Numbered from the stretch's first letter, positions 1 through 10,031 are shown. The stretch: 64,000 nucleotides of DNA from Serpentinimonas barnesii (GCF_000696225.1 NZ_BAWN01000020.1:1-64000), one strand, 5' to 3'. Translations and numbers: made by a program. Notes: generated from the letters alone by a model not told the origin.

Positions 1-883
1 CCGGCTCGGCTGCAAGAGCCCCGAGATCGAGGCCGCCTGCCGCAAACCGAGCTGCGTCTATCCCGGCATCTGCAGCAATTTGCACACCGACCACCGGCCG
101 CTGATCTCGATCTACCGGCGCACGCGCGCGCTGCCGGGCATCAAAAAGGTGCTGATCGGCTCCGGCCTGCGCTACGACCTGGCGGTGCAAAGCCCCGAGT
201 ACGTGCAGGAGCTGGTGCAGCACCACGTGGGCGGCTACCTCAAGATCGCGCCCGAGCACACCGAGTCCGGGCCGCTGTCCAAGATGATGAAACCTGGCAT
301 CGGCAGCTACGAGCGCTTCAAAAAGCTGTTTGAGCAGTACAGCGCCGAGGCCGGCAAGAAGCAGTACCTGATCCCGTACTTCATCGCCGCCCACCCCGGC
401 ACCAGCGACGCCGACATGATGCAGCTTGCCCTGTGGCTCAAGCGCAACGGCTTTCGCGCCGACCAGGTGCAAACCTTCTACCCCAGCCCCATGGCCAGCG
501 CCACCGCCATGTACCACAGCGGGCTCAACCCGCTCAAGGGCATACACCGCGACGCCCGCGCCGAGCGCGTCGATGTCGTCAAGGGCGACAAGCGGCGGCG
601 TTTGCACAAGGCGTTTTTGCGCTACCACGACCCGGCCAACTGGCCGCTGCTGCGCGAGGCGCTCAAAGCCATGGGCCGCGCCGACCTGATCGGCAACGGG
701 CGCCAGCACCTGATCCCCAGCTTTCAGCCCAGCAGCGCCGCCAGCGGCTACCAGAGCCCACGGCGCAGCAACAGCACGCCGGGCACGGTGCGCCCCGGCA
801 CGCCGGGCCCGGGCACGCTGCTGGCGCAGCACACCGGCCTGCCGCCACGGGCCGGGGTGGCGGTGGCCAAGAAAAAACGCTGA
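1..883 (+). CDS. YgiQ family radical SAM protein (3' part only)
   Basis: This is the last 293 codons of a gene that enters from the left edge, read in the frame beginning at base 2. The product matches the C-terminal half of the YgiQ/UPF0313 family of radical SAM proteins. Visible signs are a Cys-containing segment with [12 protein letters not shown] and [10 protein letters not shown] in the first 27 residues, then the family stretches [21 protein letters not shown] and QTFYPSP. The radical SAM CxxxCxxC motif would lie upstream, outside the window. The last 60 or so residues are rich in Pro, Gly, Ser and Lys and look disordered. The biological substrate of YgiQ proteins is not established. 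The gene converges on the P-type ATPase gene with a gap of about 80 bp. Confidence 0.88.
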   Translation, partial: RLGCKSPEIEAACRKPSCVYPGICSNLHTDHRPLISIYRRTRALPGIKKVLIGSGLRYDLAVQSPEYVQELVQHHVGGYLKIAPEHTESGPLSKMMKPGIGSYERFKKLFEQYSAEAGKKQYLIPYFIAAHPGTSDADMMQLALWLKRNGFRADQVQTFYPSPMASATAMYHSGLNPLKGIHRDARAERVDVVKGDKRRRLHKAFLRYHDPANWPLLREALKAMGRADLIGNGRQHLIPSFQPSSAASGYQSPRRSNSTPGTVRPGTPGPGTLLAQHTGLPPRAGVAVAKKKR

Positions 884-900
884 TCGGGGTCCGGTGGGGC

Positions 901-918
901 GCGGCCAGTGTGGGCCGC
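901..918. terminator. GC-rich hairpin between convergent genes
   Basis: A perfect 6-bp inverted repeat (GCGGCC, 6-nt loop, GGCCGC) sits in the 79-bp gap between two convergent genes. It has no T-run on either side, so it is at best a weak or Rho-assisted transcription end in both directions. Confidence 0.3.
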
Positions 919-962
919 AAGGCCCGCGCGCGGTGGCAGGCTCAGCGCATCAGGCCAATGCA

Positions 963-3743
963 TCAGGCCGGGGTTTTGGGTGGCACTGGGGCCGTGTGCG
1001 CCGCAGCGCCTCGGCCTTTGTCACCGCGCCACAGCCGCAGCCCCAGCTTGCGCGCCTCTTCCAGCACCAGCACGCTGGCGGCCACGGCCGTGGCCAAGCC
1101 CCAGTCCTGCAAGCTCAAATCGGTGGTGTTGAAGAAAGCCTGCAGCGGCCCCCAGTGCACCACCAGAATCTGCAGGCCGATCACCGCCACCAGCGACATC
1201 CACAGCCAGCGGTTGCGAAACAGTTGCCGGTTGAAGGCCGTGCCGTGCTCGCTGCGGGCGTTGAACAGGTTGAAAAACTGGAACAGCACGAAGGTGGTGA
1301 AGGCCATCGTGAGCGCATAGCTTTCGCCCTTGGGCTGGGCGTACCAAAACAGCGCCAGCGTGCCGATCGACATGCAGAAACCATAGAAAAACAACTGCGC
1401 AATGCGGCTGCCGCTCAAAATGCGCGCATCCGGGCGGCGCGGTGGCTCGTCCATCACGCCAATGCGCGGCGGCTCCACCCCTAGGCTCAGGGCGGGTGGC
1501 CCGTCCATGATGATGTTGACCCACAAAATCTGCACCGCGGTGAAGGGCGTGGGCAGGCCCAGCAGGCTGGCGCCGAGCACGGTCTGCATAGCCCCGATGT
1601 TGGTCGAAACCTGAAAGCGCACAAACTTGACGATGTTGTCGTAGATGGCGCGGCCCTCGCGCACCGCGCGCACGATGGTGGCAAAGTTGTCGTCGGTGAG
1701 CACCATCACGGCGGCTTCTTTGGTGACTTCGGTGCCGGTGATGCCCATCGCCACCCCGATGTCGGCGTGTTTCAGCGCCGGGGCGTCGTTGACGCCGTCG
1801 CCGGTCATGGCGGTCACGTGGCCGTCGGCCTTGAGCGCCTGCACGATGCGCACCTTGTGCTCGGGCGCCACGCGGGCAAACACGGCGATGCCGTCGATGC
1901 GCGCCGCCAGCGCCTCCACACTGAGCGCATCGAGCTCGCGCCCCTCGATCACCTCGCCGTGCAGACCCAGCTCGCGCGCAATCGCCGCCGCCGTGATGCG
2001 GTGGTCGCCGGTGATCATCTTGACCTGGATGCCGGCGTGCTGGCACAGCGCGATGGCCTCGCGCGCCTCGGGGCGCGGCGGGTCGATCAGGCCCACCAAG
2101 CCGACCAAGGTCAAATCCTGGGCGTGCTGCATGAGCTCGCCCGCGGGGTCGAAGTCGCGCGCGGGCAGGGTTTTGGTGGCCACCGCCAGCACCCGCATGG
2201 CGTGGCTGGCCAGGCGCTCGTTCTCGGTCTGCCAAAAGGCCGCATCGAGCGCGGTTTCGCCCTCGGCACCGAGCTGGCGGCTGGCGCGGGTGAGCAGCAC
2301 ATCGGGTGCGCCCTTGACAAACATGCGCACCTGATCGCCGTCGTGGTGGAAGGTGGCTTGGAATTTGTGCGCCGAATCGAAGGGGATTTCGGCGATGCGC
2401 GGGTTGTGCTCGGCCAGCGCCTCGGCGTCCACTCCGCCCTTGGCCGCCAAGGCCAGCAGCGCGCCCTCGGTTGGGTCGCCGATCAGGCGGCCGTCGCGGA
2501 TGCGGCTGTCGTTGGCCAGCGCCGCCGGGTGCAGCAGGGGCAGGAAGTCGGGCAGGGGGGCGCCGTCGGCGGCCTCAGCGGCCACGATCTGGCCCGCTGC
2601 GGTGTAGCCTTCGCCCGAGACGGTGTAACGTTGCAGCCGAAAAACCAGGCTGCGCGCGCTCATCTGGTTTAGGGTCAGGGTGCCGGTCTTGTCGGAGCAG
2701 ATCACGGTGGTGCAGCCCAGGGTCTCGACCGCCGTCATGCGCTTGACAATGGCGCGGTGCTGCGCCATGCTGAACATGCCCAGCGCCAGCGTGACGGTGA
2801 GCACGGCGGGCAGGCCGTCGGGGGTGGCGGCCACGGCCAGCGCCAGCGAGGTGAGCAGCATCTGGGCCCAGGGGTCGCCGCGCCACAGGCCGAGCGCAAA
2901 GATCACCGTCACCACGATAGCGGCGATCAGCACCAGCTTGCGCGCCAGCCCGTCGATCTGCTTTTGCAGCGGCGTGGCGCTGGTTTCGGCTTGCGCCAGC
3001 ATGGTGGCCAAGCGCCCCATTTCGGTGCCCATGCCGGTGCCGGTGACGAGCAGCTCGGCGCGCCCGCGCGTCACGCCGGTGTTCATATAGGCCATGTTCA
3101 GGCGGTCGCCCAGCGGGGCTGCCAGCGGCGCCACAAAGGCCGCATCCTTGCCCACGGTGTGCGACTCGCCGGTGAGGGCCGATTCGTCGATTTCCACATT
3201 GTGCGCCGCCAGCAAGCGGCCATCGGCCGGCACCCGATCCCCGGCTTCGAGCAGCACCACGTCGCCGGGCACGAGGGTGCTGGCTTCAATTTCCTCCACC
3301 CGCCCGCCACGGCGCACGCGCGCCAGCGGGGCCAGCATTTTTTTCAGTGCCGCCAGCGTTTGTTCGGCCCGGTACTCCTGCCAAAAGCCCAGCACGGCGT
3401 TGAAGCACACCACCACCAGGATCACGGTCACGCTCTTGATGTCGCCGATGAAGCCGGCAATCACTGCCGCCACCAACAAGATGATGATCAGCATGCTCTT
3501 GAACTGATCGAGCAAACCGCGCCAGACCGGGCGCGGCGGCGCTTCGGCGAGCTTGTTGGCCCCGTGGCGCTGCAGGCGCAGTGCGGCCTCTTGGGGGCTT
3601 AAGCCCGGCGCGGCCTGCACGCCGAGCTGTTGCGCGCAGGCTGGCGCGCTCAGGGTGTGCCAAGGCGGGCTGGAGGGAATGGAGGGGCTGGAGGGAGTGG
3701 CGGCCGGGGTCGGATGGGGGGCCAAGCTGGGCGGTGCAGTCAT
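963..3743 (-). CDS. Cation-transporting P-type ATPase, PMR1/SPCA-like (Ca2+/Mn2+)
   Basis: This 926-residue P2A-type ATPase should pump Ca2+ or Mn2+ out of the cytoplasm. I use the ATG at 3743, because the open frame upstream shows no homology. An N-terminal cation ATPase domain starts near residue 30 after a Pro/Ser-rich leader. The actuator motif TGES is at 191-194, the phosphorylation site DKTGT at 351-355 and the hinge GDGVNDAP at 648-655. In M5 the residues are N715 and A718, and in M6 N743 and D747 within [10 protein letters not shown]. Loss of the SERCA site I acid (E771 equivalent) and the M6 sequence are typical of single-site PMR1/SPCA pumps. The M4 motif is PDGL (308-311) in place of the usual PEGL, which is unusual. 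It lies 213 bp downstream of the FabG-like gene on the same strand. Confidence 0.92.
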   Translation of the reverse strand: MTAPPSLAPHPTPAATPSSPSIPSSPPWHTLSAPACAQQLGVQAAPGLSPQEAALRLQRHGANKLAEAPPRPVWRGLLDQFKSMLIIILLVAAVIAGFIGDIKSVTVILVVVCFNAVLGFWQEYRAEQTLAALKKMLAPLARVRRGGRVEEIEASTLVPGDVVLLEAGDRVPADGRLLAAHNVEIDESALTGESHTVGKDAAFVAPLAAPLGDRLNMAYMNTGVTRGRAELLVTGTGMGTEMGRLATMLAQAETSATPLQKQIDGLARKLVLIAAIVVTVIFALGLWRGDPWAQMLLTSLALAVAATPDGLPAVLTVTLALGMFSMAQHRAIVKRMTAVETLGCTTVICSDKTGTLTLNQMSARSLVFRLQRYTVSGEGYTAAGQIVAAEAADGAPLPDFLPLLHPAALANDSRIRDGRLIGDPTEGALLALAAKGGVDAEALAEHNPRIAEIPFDSAHKFQATFHHDGDQVRMFVKGAPDVLLTRASRQLGAEGETALDAAFWQTENERLASHAMRVLAVATKTLPARDFDPAGELMQHAQDLTLVGLVGLIDPPRPEAREAIALCQHAGIQVKMITGDHRITAAAIARELGLHGEVIEGRELDALSVEALAARIDGIAVFARVAPEHKVRIVQALKADGHVTAMTGDGVNDAPALKHADIGVAMGITGTEVTKEAAVMVLTDDNFATIVRAVREGRAIYDNIVKFVRFQVSTNIGAMQTVLGASLLGLPTPFTAVQILWVNIIMDGPPALSLGVEPPRIGVMDEPPRRPDARILSGSRIAQLFFYGFCMSIGTLALFWYAQPKGESYALTMAFTTFVLFQFFNLFNARSEHGTAFNRQLFRNRWLWMSLVAVIGLQILVVHWGPLQAFFNTTDLSLQDWGLATAVAASVLVLEEARKLGLRLWRGDKGRGAAAHTAPVPPKTPA

Positions 3744-3956
3744 GTTGTGGGGCTTTCGCGTTTCGGTACCAGACGGAGCAAAACGGGCCGCTCCATCCAC
3801 CTCAATGGACAAGCGGCGCGCAAACGCAGGCCGTGGACGCCCCATGATACGCCAGCACGCTGGCAGCATTGCGACAAAACGGTGGCAGCGCCGCCTCGTC
3901 AGGGGCCAGACCCCCAGACGTGGGCCAAGGGTTTAGCTGCCCATTTTCCAGCGGGC

Positions 3957-4700
3957 TTAAACCGTCATGCCGCCACAAACCTCAAGCACTGCGCCATTGA
4001 CGTAGCTGGCCTCGTCGCTGGCCAAAAAGGCATAGACGTTGGCGACTTCCTGTGGTTGCGCCAGCCGCTTGAGCGGCACCCGGCTTTCCATCTCTTTGAG
4101 CACTTTGTCGGGGATGGTGCGCAGGATCGGGGTGTCGACAAAGCCCGGCGCAACCGCGTTGACGCGCACGCCCTTGGGGCCGAGCTCGCGGCTCCAGGTC
4201 TTGGTGAAACCGATCACGCCAAACTTGCTGGCGGCGTAGTTGGTCTGGCCAAAGTTGCCGTAAATACCGACCACGCTGGAGGCGTTGAGGATCACGCCCG
4301 CGCCTTGCGCCACCATGGCGTCGGCCACCGCCTGGCTGCAATGGAAAACGCCGCGCAAGTTCACATCGAGCACGCGGTCGAACTGCTCCAGGCTCATTTT
4401 TTGCAGCCGGGCGTCTTGGGTGATGCCGGCGTTGTTGACCAGCACGTCGATGCGGCCAAAATGCTGCAACACCTCGGCCACCAGCGCATCGACCTGGGCG
4501 CGCTGCGTCACGTCGAGCACGCGCCCGAGCGCCTGTGCACCCAAGGCCTGGCACTGCGCCACCACCTCGTCGATGGCGCTCTGGCGCAGGTCACAGACCA
4601 CCACGCGCGCGCCTTCGGCGGCAAACTTGAGGGCGGTGGCGGCCCCGATGCCTTGGGCGGCACCGGTGATGAGGCAGACTTTATCTTGCAAGCGTTTCAT
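3957..4700 (-). CDS. FabG-like short-chain dehydrogenase (3-oxoacyl-ACP reductase type)
   Basis: This 247-residue classical SDR is expected to reduce a 3-oxoacyl thioester (ACP or CoA) with NADPH in the cytoplasm. The Rossmann motif TGAAQGIG lies near residue 12, followed by NNAG near 86. The catalytic Ser is in NASSVVG and the YxxxK pair in NYAASK. The C-terminal stretch ends in [10 protein letters not shown], as in FabG and PhaB. I chose the ATG at 4700 ([13 protein letters not shown]), which fits the family's normal N terminus. It does not sit in a fatty-acid gene cluster, so it may be a secondary FabG or an acetoacetyl-CoA reductase. The sequence alone does not separate these. Confidence 0.85.
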   Translation of the reverse strand: MKRLQDKVCLITGAAQGIGAATALKFAAEGARVVVCDLRQSAIDEVVAQCQALGAQALGRVLDVTQRAQVDALVAEVLQHFGRIDVLVNNAGITQDARLQKMSLEQFDRVLDVNLRGVFHCSQAVADAMVAQGAGVILNASSVVGIYGNFGQTNYAASKFGVIGFTKTWSRELGPKGVRVNAVAPGFVDTPILRTIPDKVLKEMESRVPLKRLAQPQEVANVYAFLASDEASYVNGAVLEVCGGMTV

Positions 4701-4793
4701 AGGCTGTAGGGGCAGGGGTGGTTGAGGCCAAGCACAGGAAGCTAGCACAACAGCCTTGCGCCAAGCTGATTGCCGGCCATGCTAGGCTGCCCC

Positions 4794-5816
4794 TCAGGTG
4801 TAATCCGCCACCTGTGCCTTGCCCCCAAACACCCGGTACACAAACAGCGACGAAGCGATGATGATCGGCAGCATCACGCAGGCGCCCAGAAAGATCAGCC
4901 ACAGGGCCTCGGGCGAGGCGGCGGCTTGCCACAGCGTCATGCGGTCCATCACCAGGTAGGGGAACAGGCTGTAGGCTAGGCCGTAAAAAGCCAGCAGGAA
5001 AATGCCCACCGTGGCCGCAAAGGGCACTGCCGTGCCGTACTCGTTGCCTTGCTGCAGCCGGGTCGGCAACCGGGCCAGGCTGCGCCAGATTAGGTAAAAC
5101 AGCAGCAGCGTCATGAGCGGAATCGGGGCCAGCAGCACCAGCCACGGCAGGCTGAACCACTTGTCGAAAATGCGTTCCGACGCAAAGGGTGTGGCCAGCG
5201 ACACCGCCGCAATGCCCAGCGCGGTCCAGCCCAGGCTGGCCTTGGCCCAGCGCAGCGCCTGTTGTTGCAGCGCGCCCGTGGTCTTAAAGATCAGCCAGCC
5301 GGCCCCGAGCAGGCAGTAGCCCGCCACCAGGCAGACTGCAATCAGGCTGGCAAAGGCAAAAGCAGCCCAGCCACTGGCAAAACCCAGCACCATCGATCCC
5401 AGCATATAGCCTTGGGCCAGCGTGGCAATGAGCGAACCGGCCCAGAAAGCCTGGTTCCAGCCCGCCTTGTGTTCGGGTGCGGCCTTGGAGCGAAACTTAA
5501 ACGCCACGCCGCGCAGGCACAGCCCAAGCAGCATCAGCGCCACCGGCAGGTACAAGGCGGTCAGAATCACTCCATGCGCCAGTGGGAACGCCACCATCAG
5601 CAGGCCCACCCCAAGCACCAGCCAGGTTTCGTTGGCGTCCCAAAAGGGGCCGATCGAGGCAATCATCAGGTCTTTGTGTGGGTCGGTGGCGCGGCGCAGC
5701 AAGATGCCCACGCCCAAGTCGTATCCGTCCAGTATCACGTAAGCCAGCATGCTCAGGCCGAGCAGCAGGTAGAAGGCCAGCGGCAACCAGCCGGCCGGCG
5801 TCATCAGGTCGGGCAT
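4794..5816 (-). CDS. cydB: Cytochrome bd-type quinol oxidase subunit II
   Basis: This 340-residue integral membrane protein is subunit II of a bd-type (CIO-like) ubiquinol oxidase in the inner membrane. The typical N-terminal half is present, with LDGYDLGVGIL near residue 30 and the stretch IGPFWDANETWLVLGVGLL after it. About eight to nine hydrophobic segments follow. The start at 5816 (MPDLMTPAGW) lies one base after the subunit I stop codon, so the two are translationally coupled. The operon order is regulator, subunit I, subunit II. I found no CydX-like small ORF after the gene, though one of about 30 codons would be easy to miss. Confidence 0.95.
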   Translation of the reverse strand: MPDLMTPAGWLPLAFYLLLGLSMLAYVILDGYDLGVGILLRRATDPHKDLMIASIGPFWDANETWLVLGVGLLMVAFPLAHGVILTALYLPVALMLLGLCLRGVAFKFRSKAAPEHKAGWNQAFWAGSLIATLAQGYMLGSMVLGFASGWAAFAFASLIAVCLVAGYCLLGAGWLIFKTTGALQQQALRWAKASLGWTALGIAAVSLATPFASERIFDKWFSLPWLVLLAPIPLMTLLLFYLIWRSLARLPTRLQQGNEYGTAVPFAATVGIFLLAFYGLAYSLFPYLVMDRMTLWQAAASPEALWLIFLGACVMLPIIIASSLFVYRVFGGKAQVADYT

Positions 5817-5817
5817 A

Positions 5818-7215
5818 TCAAACACCTTTGGGCTCCAGCATGGCAAGGGGTGGGGCTTGGGGGGCCGGGCGAGGGTCTGCATCCGCAGTTGGCGGCGGCA
5901 ACTCGGCGGCGCCCGCCTTTTTGGCCAAGCGGAACAACACTGCGACATATGCCGTCAGCAGCACGGCGTAGAGCAGCAGGTAGCCCATCAGCGTCAGGGC
6001 GATCTGGGGGCCTGGCACAGGGCCGGCCGCGTCGGCCACCAGTTGCAGCCCTTGCACCATCCAAGGCTGGCGCCCGATTTCGGTGGTGTACCAGCCGGCC
6101 AGCACCGCCACCCAGCCCGAAAAAGTCATCAAAAGCAGCACGCGCGCCAACAGCACCGTGGGCTCGCTGCCTTGGCGACGCAAGCGCCATGCAGCCCAAA
6201 AGCCCACCACCAGCATGGCCACGCCGATGCCCACCATCACCCTAAACGACCAAAACACCACCGCCACGGGCGGGTGCTGGCCCTCGAATTCGTTCAAACC
6301 CTTGAGCTCGCCATCCAGCTCATGGGTGAGGATGAGGGAGGCCAGCTTGGGGATTTCGATGGCAAAGTGGGTGGTGCGCGCCTCCTCGTCGGGCAAGCCA
6401 AACAGCACCAGCGGCACCCCGCGCTCGGTTTCCCAGATGGCTTCGATGGCGGCAATCTTGGCCGGTTGGTATTTGACGGTGTTCAGGCCGTGCAGGTCGC
6501 CGATAAAAATTTGCAAGGGAATCAGCAGCGCGCCCATGAAAACCCCGGTGCGCAAAGTGGCCAGCACCGCCGCCGAGCGGTCGCCGCGCAGCCAGCGCCA
6601 CGCCGACAGGCCGGCGATCAGGAACGCCACGGTCAGGAACGAGGCCACCATCATGTGCGAGAAGCGGTAGGGGAAGGAGGGGTTGAAGATGATGGCCCAC
6701 CAGTCGGTGGCGTGCGCCACGCCGTCGCGCATCTCAAAGCCGGCTGGGGTGTGCATCCACGAGCTGAGCACCAAAATCCAGAATGCCGACAGGGTGGTGG
6801 CCAGCGCCACCATCAGGGTTGAGAGGGTGTGCACCCGGTTGCTGACGCGCTTGAAGCCAAACAGCATGATGCCCACAAAAATGGCCTCGATGAAAAAGGC
6901 CGTCAGCACCTCGTAGGCCAGCAGCGGACCGGCGATGTTGCCAAAGGTGTTCATAAAGCCCGGCCAGTTGGTGCCGAACTGAAAGCTCATGATGATGCCG
7001 CTCACCACCCCGAGCGAAAAGCTGAGCGCAAACACCTTCACCCACAGGGCGTAGGCGTCCATCCACTTCATGTCTGCGGTGCGGTGGTAGCGCCACTTAA
7101 AGAACAGCAGCACCCACGCCAAGCCGATGGTGATGGTGGGAAACAGGATGTGAAAACTGATGTTGGCGGCAAATTGGATGCGCGCCAGCAGCAGCGGGTC
7201 GAGGAAATCAAGCAT
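5818..7215 (-). CDS. cydA: Cytochrome bd-type quinol oxidase subunit I (CIO-like, short Q-loop)
   Basis: Subunit I (465 residues) binds the hemes and oxidises quinol, coupling this to O2 reduction. The N-terminal region RIQFAANISFHILFP carries the conserved heme-ligand His (H22). FGTNWPGFMNTFGNIAGPLLAYE follows, and GWYTTEIGRQPW lies in the C-terminal half. The loop between the segments IPKLASLILTHE and HPPVAVVFWSFR is short, as in cyanide-insensitive oxidases and not E. coli CydA. The start at 7215 (MLDFLDPLLL) overlaps the upstream regulator by 8 bases. This oxidase would serve as a high-affinity or stress-resistant terminal branch opposite complex I, which is encoded later in the window. 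Confidence 0.95.
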   Translation of the reverse strand: MLDFLDPLLLARIQFAANISFHILFPTITIGLAWVLLFFKWRYHRTADMKWMDAYALWVKVFALSFSLGVVSGIIMSFQFGTNWPGFMNTFGNIAGPLLAYEVLTAFFIEAIFVGIMLFGFKRVSNRVHTLSTLMVALATTLSAFWILVLSSWMHTPAGFEMRDGVAHATDWWAIIFNPSFPYRFSHMMVASFLTVAFLIAGLSAWRWLRGDRSAAVLATLRTGVFMGALLIPLQIFIGDLHGLNTVKYQPAKIAAIEAIWETERGVPLVLFGLPDEEARTTHFAIEIPKLASLILTHELDGELKGLNEFEGQHPPVAVVFWSFRVMVGIGVAMLVVGFWAAWRLRRQGSEPTVLLARVLLLMTFSGWVAVLAGWYTTEIGRQPWMVQGLQLVADAAGPVPGPQIALTLMGYLLLYAVLLTAYVAVLFRLAKKAGAAELPPPTADADPRPAPQAPPLAMLEPKGV

Positions 7216-7756
7216 TTTTGCCTCCAATGAATCGATCCCGGGCATCGAGCAACTTGCCCACCTTGCGGCCCAGCTTCATCAGCTCAACCACGCGCTCGCG
7301 GTCCATTTCGCGCACCTCCTCGAACCAGCCGGTGGCCAATTCGATGAGTTCATGCATTTCACGCATGCGGCCCTGGGCGTGCTTGTCCACCGGGTCGGTT
7401 ACCGGTTCCAGCAGCGCGTCGCGCAGCATCGTCAGGGTCGGGTCCACTTCGCGCTTGCGCCGCTGCTCGGCCAGGGTCTGAAAGATCGCCCACACGTCTT
7501 CTGGCGAAGAAAAATACTCGCGCCGGTCGCCCGGCAGGTGCTGCAAGCGCACCAAGCCCCAGCTTTGCAGCTCTTTGAGGCCCATGCTCACGTTGGAGCG
7601 CGAAAAGCCCAGTGCGTCGGCAATGTCTTCGGCGTTCAGGGGTTGCGGCGAGACGAACAACAGGGCATAAATCTGCCCCACGGTGCGGTTGATGCCCCAG
7701 CGGCTGCCCATCTCGCCAAAGTGCAGCACGAAGCGTTGGACCAGAGGTGTGTTCAT
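7208..7756 (-). CDS. GbsR/MarR family transcriptional regulator of the bd oxidase operon
   Basis: This 182-residue protein has a winged helix-turn-helix DNA-binding domain (about residues 20-90) containing AEDIADALGFSRSNVSMGLKELQSWGLV, which fits the GbsR/MarR group. The C-terminal third is helical and charged. I use the ATG at 7756 (MNTPLVQRFV), because the longer open frame upstream is not family-like. Its stop overlaps the cydA start as ATGCTTGA. The gene is first in the oxidase operon, and a 20-bp palindrome lies 12 bases upstream of its start. Both facts point to autoregulation and control of cydAB. The ligand or signal is not evident from sequence. Confidence 0.88.
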   Translation of the reverse strand: MNTPLVQRFVLHFGEMGSRWGINRTVGQIYALLFVSPQPLNAEDIADALGFSRSNVSMGLKELQSWGLVRLQHLPGDRREYFSSPEDVWAIFQTLAEQRRKREVDPTLTMLRDALLEPVTDPVDKHAQGRMREMHELIELATGWFEEVREMDRERVVELMKLGRKVGKLLDARDRFIGGKNA

Positions 7757-7767
7757 GGATTGCTGTG

Positions 7768-7787
7768 ATTTCAGAAATTTGTGAAAT
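7768..7787. promoter_or_regulatory. 20-bp palindrome, probable operator of the cyd regulator
   Basis: The two half-sites are ATTTCA and TGAAAT around a central AAATTT, giving a 20-bp palindrome with a single mismatched base pair (G opposite G at 7774/7781). It ends 12 bases upstream of the regulator's ATG, where a bound repressor would block initiation. This is an AT-rich site in an otherwise GC-rich background. Confidence 0.6.
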
Positions 7788-7798
7788 TCTAGGTTTTG

Positions 7799-7812
7799 TT
7801 GATTAACCTCAA
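7799..7812. promoter_or_regulatory. FNR/ANR-like box upstream of the cyd operon
   Basis: The 14 bases match TTGAT-N4-ATCAA at 9 of 10 defined positions (the mismatch is C for A in the right half). It lies about 43 bp upstream of the regulator's start codon and between the divergent cyd and phaR genes. FNR/ANR control of quinol oxidase genes is well known in proteobacteria. Binding here is inferred. Confidence 0.5.
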
Positions 7813-8022
7813 GCCTGACCAGTGTTTGGGGTGATGGGTGCGGGCTGCTCAGCACCCTTGGTCTGCAACCCAGGGAGGCTCTGCCTCTACAATGGGGCAC
7901 AGTTCACACAGGCCCTGGTGGCGGGGTGTGGGTCGCGCACCCATTTGCCTCTGCGCCGCAGGCCGATACCGCCTTTCAGCTGCCTTCCAATCGCCATTCA
8001 CACTGCCCAGAAAGCCCGCACC

Positions 8023-8535
8023 GTGCAAGACCCCCAGGCTTTAGAAGCGCCCCCGTCCGGTCCGTCGCTGCGCGTGATCAAAAAGTACCCCAATCGCCGC
8101 CTCTACGACACCGAAACCTCGGCCTACATCACGCTGGCCGAAGTCAAGGATCTGGTGATGCGGGTGCAGCCCTTTGTGGTGCGCGACGCCAAGAGCGGCG
8201 AAGACCTCACGCGCAGCATCCTGCTGCAAATCATTCTGGAAGAAGAAAGCGCCGGTGTGCCGCTGTTTTCCGAGAAGTTGCTGGCCAACCTGATCCGCTT
8301 CTACGGCCACTCGATGCAGGCCAATATGGGTCACTACCTAGAAAAAAACCTGCAAATCTTCATGGATGTGCAGCAAAAAATGGCCGACCAGGCCAAAGAC
8401 CTCACGCCCGAGCTGTGGCAGCAGTTCGTGAAAGCGCAGGCCCCGCTGATGCTGGGCAACTACTACAGCCAGTCGCAGCACGCGCTGGCGCAGATGCAAG
8501 AGCAGATGCTGGCGGCTTTTGGCCTCAAGCGCTGA
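8023..8535 (+). CDS. phaR: Polyhydroxyalkanoate synthesis repressor
   Basis: This 170-residue protein is a member of the PhaR family, which represses phasin and other PHA genes and also binds PHA granules. The N-terminal PHB/PHA accumulation DNA-binding domain is clear, with RVIKKYPNRRLYDTETSAYI near residues 14-33. It is followed by the PHB accumulation regulatory domain with FYGHSMQANMGHYLE and a Gln-rich C-terminal helix. I use the GTG at 8023, since upstream translated sequence is not conserved-looking. The gene is divergent from the cyd operon. A TACAAT sequence near 7890 could be its -10 element. It shows that the host probably makes PHA, although no PHA synthase lies in the window. Confidence 0.92.
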   Translation: MQDPQALEAPPSGPSLRVIKKYPNRRLYDTETSAYITLAEVKDLVMRVQPFVVRDAKSGEDLTRSILLQIILEEESAGVPLFSEKLLANLIRFYGHSMQANMGHYLEKNLQIFMDVQQKMADQAKDLTPELWQQFVKAQAPLMLGNYYSQSQHALAQMQEQMLAAFGLKR

Positions 8536-8597
8536 GTGCCCAGGCTCCTGCAACAACGGTGCCGCCCGGGTTGAGGCGAAGCTGAGACAATCGGAGC

Positions 8598-10031
8598 ATG
8601 AGTGCAACCCTTGATCCTTTGGCCCCCCCGGCCACACCAGCCCACCGGCCTGCGCCCAAAGTGGGCTTCGTCAGCCTAGGCTGCCCCAAAGCCCTGACCG
8701 ATTCCGAGCTCATCCTCACCCGCCTGCACGCCGAAGGCTACCAGACCAGCAAGAGCTACCAAGGGGCCGATCTGGTGATCGTCAACACCTGCGGCTTCAT
8801 CGACGAAGCGGTGCAAGAAAGCCTAGACGCCATTGGCGAGGCCTTGGCCGCCAACGGCCGGGTGCTGGTCACCGGCTGCTTGGGGGCGCGCCAAGGCGAG
8901 GACGGGGCCAACCTGGTGCGCCAGATGCACCCATCGGTGCTGGCCGTCACCGGACCGCACGCCACCGAGGAAGTGATGCAGGCCGTGCACCAGCACCTGC
9001 CACCGCCGCCGCACGACCCATTTCTGGATTTGCTGCCGGCACGCCCGTCGGCGGCGATCGAGGGCGTGGGCGTCAAGCTCACGCCGCGCCACTACGCCTA
9101 CCTGAAAATCAGCGAAGGCTGCAACCACCGCTGCACCTTTTGCATCATCCCCTCGCTGCGCGGCGACTTGGTGAGCCGTCCGGTGGGCGAGGTGCTGACC
9201 GAGGCGCGCAAGCTGTTCGAGGCCGGGGTCAAAGAGCTGCTGGTGGTGAGCCAGGACACCTCGGCCTACGGCGTCGATGTGCAGTACCGCACCGGTTTTT
9301 GGGATGGGCGGCCGATCAAGAGCAAGCTGTTTGACCTGGTGCGCACGCTGGGCGAGCTGGCGCGACCGCACGGGGCTTGGGTGCGGCTGCACTACGTTTA
9401 CCCGTATCCGCATGTGGACGAGATTTTGCCGCTCATGGCCGATGGGCTGGTGCTGCCCTACCTCGACGTGCCGCTGCAACACAGCCACCCGGATGTGCTG
9501 CGGCGCATGAAGCGCCCAGCCAGCGGCGAGCGCAATCTGGAGCGCATCCAGCGCTGGCGCGAGCTCTGCCCCGAACTGGTGCTGCGCAGCACCTTCATCG
9601 CTGGTTTCCCGGGCGAGAGCGAGGCCGAGTTTGAGCACCTGCTCGATTTTGTGGCGCAAGCTCAGATCGACCGCGCTGGCTGCTTTGCCTACTCGCCAGT
9701 GCAAGGGGCGGCCGCCAACGCGCTGCCCGGTGCCCTGCCCGATGCCGTGCGCCACGAGCGCCGGGCGCGCTTCATGGCGGCCGCCGAAAGCGTATCAACC
9801 GCGCGCCTGCAGCGCCGCGTCGGGGCCACCATGCAGGTGCTGGTGGACCAGGCGCACAGCTTGGGCAAAAAGGGCGGGGTGGGGCGCAGCTACGCCGACG
9901 CGCCCGAGATCGACGGCCAGGTGCGCCTGTTGCCGACGCAAAAAGCCAGCCAGAGCTACCGGGTGGGCGAGTTGGTGCGCGCGCGCATCGTGGCCGCCGA
10001 GGGACACGACTTGGTGGGATTGCCGCTTTGA
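8598..10031 (+). CDS. rimO: Ribosomal protein uS12 methylthiotransferase RimO
   Basis: This 477-residue radical SAM enzyme adds a methylthio group to the conserved Asp of ribosomal protein S12. The N-terminal UPF0004 domain has the three cluster cysteines C29 (SLGCPKA), C65 (NTCGF) and C94 (TGCLGA). The radical SAM cluster is C175-x3-C179-x2-C182 in CNHRCTFC, followed by [13 protein letters not shown], which is typical of RimO and not MiaB. A C-terminal TRAM domain ends the protein. It stands alone between phaR and the tRNA-Leu unit. The hairpin at 10115-10148 may also end its transcript. Confidence 0.97.
   Translation: MSATLDPLAPPATPAHRPAPKVGFVSLGCPKALTDSELILTRLHAEGYQTSKSYQGADLVIVNTCGFIDEAVQESLDAIGEALAANGRVLVTGCLGARQGEDGANLVRQMHPSVLAVTGPHATEEVMQAVHQHLPPPPHDPFLDLLPARPSAAIEGVGVKLTPRHYAYLKISEGCNHRCTFCIIPSLRGDLVSRPVGEVLTEARKLFEAGVKELLVVSQDTSAYGVDVQYRTGFWDGRPIKSKLFDLVRTLGELARPHGAWVRLHYVYPYPHVDEILPLMADGLVLPYLDVPLQHSHPDVLRRMKRPASGERNLERIQRWRELCPELVLRSTFIAGFPGESEAEFEHLLDFVAQAQIDRAGCFAYSPVQGAAANALPGALPDAVRHERRARFMAAAESVSTARLQRRVGATMQVLVDQAHSLGKKGGVGRSYADAPEIDGQVRLLPTQKASQSYRVGELVRARIVAAEGHDLVGLPL

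Noticed and set aside
433-1320. An open frame of 295 codons overlapping the end of the YgiQ-like gene and the ATPase gene
   Set aside because: It is out of frame with both real genes, has an Arg/Pro/Gln-rich low-complexity product and no start signal.
3744-3956. An N-terminal extension of the P-type ATPase by 42 codons (start at 3869)
   Set aside because: The extra residues do not resemble the N terminus of this ATPase family, and the ATG at 3743 leaves a sensible leader and promoter region.
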